The notes under the pieces: model-generated
Told to the model about the DNA's origin: nothing
Database searches by the model: none
What the model saw: the letters and a program-made list of their open reading frames with translations, nothing else
Translations under genes and position numbers: made by a program
Shown here: in pieces, positions 61,170 to 64,000 of the stretch
How the letters are laid out: every line of letters starts with the position of its first letter
Position numbering within the stretch: position 1 is the stretch's first letter
Origin: Nitrospiraceae bacterium
Lineage (GTDB): Bacteria; Nitrospirota; Nitrospiria; Nitrospirales; UBA8639
Assembly: GCA_020632635.1 (NCBI GenBank)
Contig: JACKFE010000004.1
Span: forward strand, 248,001-312,000
DNA: 64,000 bases
Direction: 5' to 3'

Positions 61170-62996
61170 ATGAGCATTCTGGCAACCAAAGATACCCATG
61201 TAGTGATTCAAGGAGGCGTGGCGGGCGTCAATGCCGCACGTCGGATGGCCGAATTCCGGTATATGATTAAGCAACCATTGAATGTGTCTGCATTCGTCTA
61301 TCCTCCCGATGCGGGCAAGACGAATGAAATCGTGTGTGGGACGGAGTTGGTGGCGATCCCTATTTACCGGACGATCGCCGAAGCGACGGCAGCCCATCCC
61401 GAAATCAATACCAGTCTCGTGTATATCGGGGCGGATCGGGCCTATGCCGGCGCCATGGAAGCGCTGGATGATCCACGCATTAAGGCCGTCTCCATGATCA
61501 CGGAAGGCGTGCCTGAGAAGGACTCCAAACTGCTTGGCAAGCATGCCCGCAAATTAGGGAAGATTTTCAATGGACCCTCATCCATCGGAGTGGTCTCAGC
61601 CGGCGAATGCCGCCTGGGGGTTATCGGTGGAGCCTTTGACAATTTAGTGGCCTGTAAGTTGTATCGTCCGGGCTCATTTGGTGTGATCACTAAATCCGGC
61701 GGGTTGTCTAACGAAATCATCTGGATTTGTTCGCAGTTTGCCGACGGCATCACGACGGCTATTGGTATTGGTGGTGATGCGTATCCGGGAACCGACTACG
61801 TATCCTACTTGGAAATGTTCGAGAACGATCCTCAAACCAAAGCGGTCGTCATCGTTGGGGAAATGGGCGGCGATTTGGAAGAGCGGGCCGCAGAATGGTA
61901 CGGGGCCAAGAAACGCCGTATTAAATTGCTGGCGGTGGTGTCTGGTTTCTGCCAGGAGAGCTTGCCCAAAGGCATGAAGTTTGGTCATGCCGGGGCCAAG
62001 GAGGGATTGAAGGGTGAAGGCTCCGCTCGAGCAAAATCGGAAGCCTTGAAAAAAGCCGGAGCCATGGTGCCGGATACGTTTGGTGCCCTTGGACCTGCCA
62101 TTAAGGCTACACATGAAGAGCTGTTGAAAAGCGGACAAATTCAACCCATTCCGGAATTGGCTGCAGCGGACCTGCCTCGGCTCCCCAAAACTGTTGAGCA
62201 AGCCAAAAAGGATGGAGAGGTTCTTGTGGCGCCTCTCATTCGCTCGACGATCAGTGACGACCGTGGCGATGAGCCGTTATATCAGGGCTATCCTGCCTCA
62301 GAGCTGATTAATGCCGGGTATGATATTCCTCATATTATTGGCTTGTTATGGGACAACCGGTTGGTTTCCAAGCAGGAAGCTGAAATCATTAAACGCATTA
62401 TCATGCTTTCGGCCGACCATGGCCCTTGTGTCAGCGGCGCTTTGACCACAGTAATTGCGGCTTGTGCCGGCATTGGCTTATCTCAGGCTGTGGCAGCCGG
62501 CATGATTATGATCGGGCCGCGTTTCGGCGGGGCCGTGACGGATGCAGGCCGGTGGTTTAAATACGCGATTGATAATCAAATGACCGTTGAGGATTTCCTG
62601 GCCTATATGAAGAAAAACGTGGGGCCGGTTCCGGGTATTGGTCACCGGGTGAAAAGCCTGCGGAATCCCGACAAACGGGTGAAGGAGTTGGTGGGCTATG
62701 TGAAAAGTCTGGGGATTAAGACTCCCCACTTGGACTTTGCCTTGGAAGTCGAAAAGATAACGGCTGCGAAAAAGGATAATCTCATTTTGAACGTGGATGG
62801 TACTATGGCTGCGGTGCTGGTGGATATTGGGTTCCCAGTGGATAGTTTGAACGGGTTCTTTATCCTTGCCAGAACCATCGGGATGATTGGTCATTGGACG
62901 GACCAAAAACGGCAAGGCAGCCGGCTGATCCGCCTCTTTGATTATCTGGTGAACTATGCGTCGCCAAAGCGGCGAGAGGTCCCGCCGTTGAAATAG
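61170..62996 (+). CDS. aclA: ATP-citrate lyase alpha subunit (AclA)
   Basis: A 608-residue subunit combining a succinyl-CoA synthetase alpha-like half and a citrate synthase-like half. The phosphohistidine site is in FGHAGAKEG (about residue 270). The citrate synthase-like part, from about 360, has SADHGPCVSGALTTVIAACAG, the RFGGAVTDAGRW region and PVPGIGHRVKSL, carrying the His residues of the cleavage site. Length equals Chlorobium AclA. TAGGAG precedes the ATG. Second gene of the acl operon, followed closely by aconitase. Confidence 0.96.
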   Translation: MSILATKDTHVVIQGGVAGVNAARRMAEFRYMIKQPLNVSAFVYPPDAGKTNEIVCGTELVAIPIYRTIAEATAAHPEINTSLVYIGADRAYAGAMEALDDPRIKAVSMITEGVPEKDSKLLGKHARKLGKIFNGPSSIGVVSAGECRLGVIGGAFDNLVACKLYRPGSFGVITKSGGLSNEIIWICSQFADGITTAIGIGGDAYPGTDYVSYLEMFENDPQTKAVVIVGEMGGDLEERAAEWYGAKKRRIKLLAVVSGFCQESLPKGMKFGHAGAKEGLKGEGSARAKSEALKKAGAMVPDTFGALGPAIKATHEELLKSGQIQPIPELAAADLPRLPKTVEQAKKDGEVLVAPLIRSTISDDRGDEPLYQGYPASELINAGYDIPHIIGLLWDNRLVSKQEAEIIKRIIMLSADHGPCVSGALTTVIAACAGIGLSQAVAAGMIMIGPRFGGAVTDAGRWFKYAIDNQMTVEDFLAYMKKNVGPVPGIGHRVKSLRNPDKRVKELVGYVKSLGIKTPHLDFALEVEKITAAKKDNLILNVDGTMAAVLVDIGFPVDSLNGFFILARTIGMIGHWTDQKRQGSRLIRLFDYLVNYASPKRREVPPLK

Positions 62997-63066
62997 TCGT
63001 CTAATCGTAATGTCGAAAGGCTGATATTTTCTAAATAGTGCAGAATCCAACAGAGGAGATAGGGCT

Positions 63067-64000
63067 ATGTCGATAGAAATGGTAAAAAAGCTGTATGCGT
63101 CGATGCCAGGCATTGTAGAAAAAGCTAGAAAGAAATTCGGTCGGCCGCTCACGCTGGCGGAAAAAATTTTGGTGACCCATGCCGACAACTTTGATACGCA
63201 GGTCTGGGAACGGGGAAAAGCCATGCTGGCTCTCCGGCCCGATCGGGTGGCCATGCAAGATGCGACCGCGCAAATGGCCATGCTGCAATTTATGCAAGCG
63301 GGAAAAAAGAAGGTGGCCGTGCCCAGCACGATTCATTGTGACCACTTGATTCGGGCCGAAGTGGGTTCCGAAAAAGATTTGCTTCGAGCCTGTGATGAAA
63401 ACAGGGAGGTATACAACTTTCTGGCATCGGCAGCCAAAAAATATGGCATCGGATTCTGGAAGCCAGGGGCGGGGATTATTCATCAAGTGGTGTTGGAAAA
63501 CTACGCGTTCCCTGGCGGATTGATTATTGGGACCGATTCGCATACTCCCAACGGCGGTGGCCTGGGGATGTTGGCCATTGGTGTCGGCGGAGCCGATGCC
63601 GGAGAAGTCATGGCCGGCCTTCCGTGGGAAGTGTTGCATCCGAAATTAATTGGGGTGAAGTTGACGGGTAAGTTAAATGGATGGGCTTCCCCGAAAGACG
63701 TCATTCTTTATCTGTGTGGGTTGCTGACCGTAAAAGGCGGTACGAATAAAATCGTGGAATATTTCGGCCCTGGCGCCGAAACCATTAGCGCAACCGGAAA
63801 AGGGACCATCACCAATATGGGGGCCGAATTAGGGGCCACGACGTCGGTGTTCCCGTTCGATCAGAAAATGTCGGATTATTTGAAAATCACGGAACGGGAA
63901 GACATCGCCAAGCTGGCCGAGGCAAGCCGGGCGATGTTGGTGGCCGATCCTGAAGTCTATCAATCACCAGAAAAATATTATGATCAGATTGTGGAAATTG
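63067..64000 (+). CDS. acn: Aconitate hydratase, partial (truncated by window end)
   Basis: The first 311 residues of an aconitase, open to the window edge. It begins MSIEMVKKLYASMPGIVEKARKKFGRPLTLAEKILVTHAD. ALRPDRVAMQDATAQMAMLQF, the IHCDHLI motif, IIHQVVLENYAFPGGLIIGTDSHTPNGGGLGMLAIGVGGADAGEVM in pieces, and YFGPGAETISATGKGTITNMGAELGATTSVFPFD are all hallmarks of the mitochondrial-like class. The Fe-S cysteines lie beyond the visible part or are not complete here. GAGGAGATAGGG precedes the ATG. It interconverts citrate and isocitrate, completing the rTCA segment beside icd and aclBA. Confidence 0.95.
   Translation, partial: MSIEMVKKLYASMPGIVEKARKKFGRPLTLAEKILVTHADNFDTQVWERGKAMLALRPDRVAMQDATAQMAMLQFMQAGKKKVAVPSTIHCDHLIRAEVGSEKDLLRACDENREVYNFLASAAKKYGIGFWKPGAGIIHQVVLENYAFPGGLIIGTDSHTPNGGGLGMLAIGVGGADAGEVMAGLPWEVLHPKLIGVKLTGKLNGWASPKDVILYLCGLLTVKGGTNKIVEYFGPGAETISATGKGTITNMGAELGATTSVFPFDQKMSDYLKITEREDIAKLAEASRAMLVADPEVYQSPEKYYDQIVEI

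Overview
The window most likely comes from Nitrospira (Nitrospirota), a nitrite-oxidising, carbon-fixing bacterium. It carries reductive TCA cycle genes: a two-subunit ATP-citrate lyase (59937-62996), a monomeric NADP isocitrate dehydrogenase (56655-58889), the start of an aconitase (63067 to the window end) and a five-subunit 2-oxoacid:ferredoxin oxidoreductase of the Hydrogenobacter/Nitrospira kind (44324-48549). By eye the base composition is near 50% GC, lower than many Nitrospira. The species cannot be named from sequence alone.

Layout. 1-7050 holds a caspase-like lipoprotein, a PagL-like outer-membrane protein, a transhydrogenase coupled to an HDOD protein, a cupin and an SDR oxidoreductase. 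7050-10590 is an accessory patch: two small secreted repeat proteins (one with two compensating frameshifts), a remnant of a type I restriction specificity subunit, a LAGLIDADG endonuclease gene, and a minus-strand tmRNA gene (ssrA) whose T-loop is split by a 257-nt group I intron. 10590-11520 has a guanidinium-type SMR exporter and a 2OG-Fe(II) oxygenase. 11583-19672 is an assimilatory sulfate reduction operon on the minus strand: Rrf2 regulator, sulfite reductase-HEPN-TusA fusion, APS reductase, DsrE-like protein, TrpD2-like protein, CysD, and CysN with a degenerate APS-kinase domain. 19910-32980 is mixed: a peroxiredoxin with a histone-like tail, an isoaspartyl peptidase, an HDOD-GGDEF protein, Dtd, MurJ, a membrane spermidine-synthase-like protein, an FG-GAP lipoprotein, RuvA and YebC. 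33186-43886 is mostly housekeeping on the plus strand: Fmt, RsmA, FtsK, LolA, a membrane-anchored receiver, Gph, ThrH, CutA and an M23 peptidase. 44324-48549 is the OFOR operon. 48690-52432 holds SurE, a YqaA-like protein, CysS and RlmB. 52831-56446 is a prepilin peptidase plus four minor pseudopilins. 56655-64000 is the rTCA segment.

How the genes work together. ATP-citrate lyase splits citrate to acetyl-CoA and oxaloacetate. The ferredoxin-dependent OFOR carboxylates acetyl-CoA or succinyl-CoA, IDH carboxylates 2-oxoglutarate, and aconitase closes back to citrate. The sulfur operon appears to activate sulfate to APS, reduce APS directly with an Fe-S type CysH, and reduce sulfite with the fused SiR. 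That route makes APS kinase unnecessary and fits the decayed kinase domain on CysN. An Rrf2 protein without cysteines, with a CymR-like box upstream of its own gene, is the likely local regulator.

The most notable element is the intron-split tmRNA with a homing endonuclease gene just outside it and island debris downstream.
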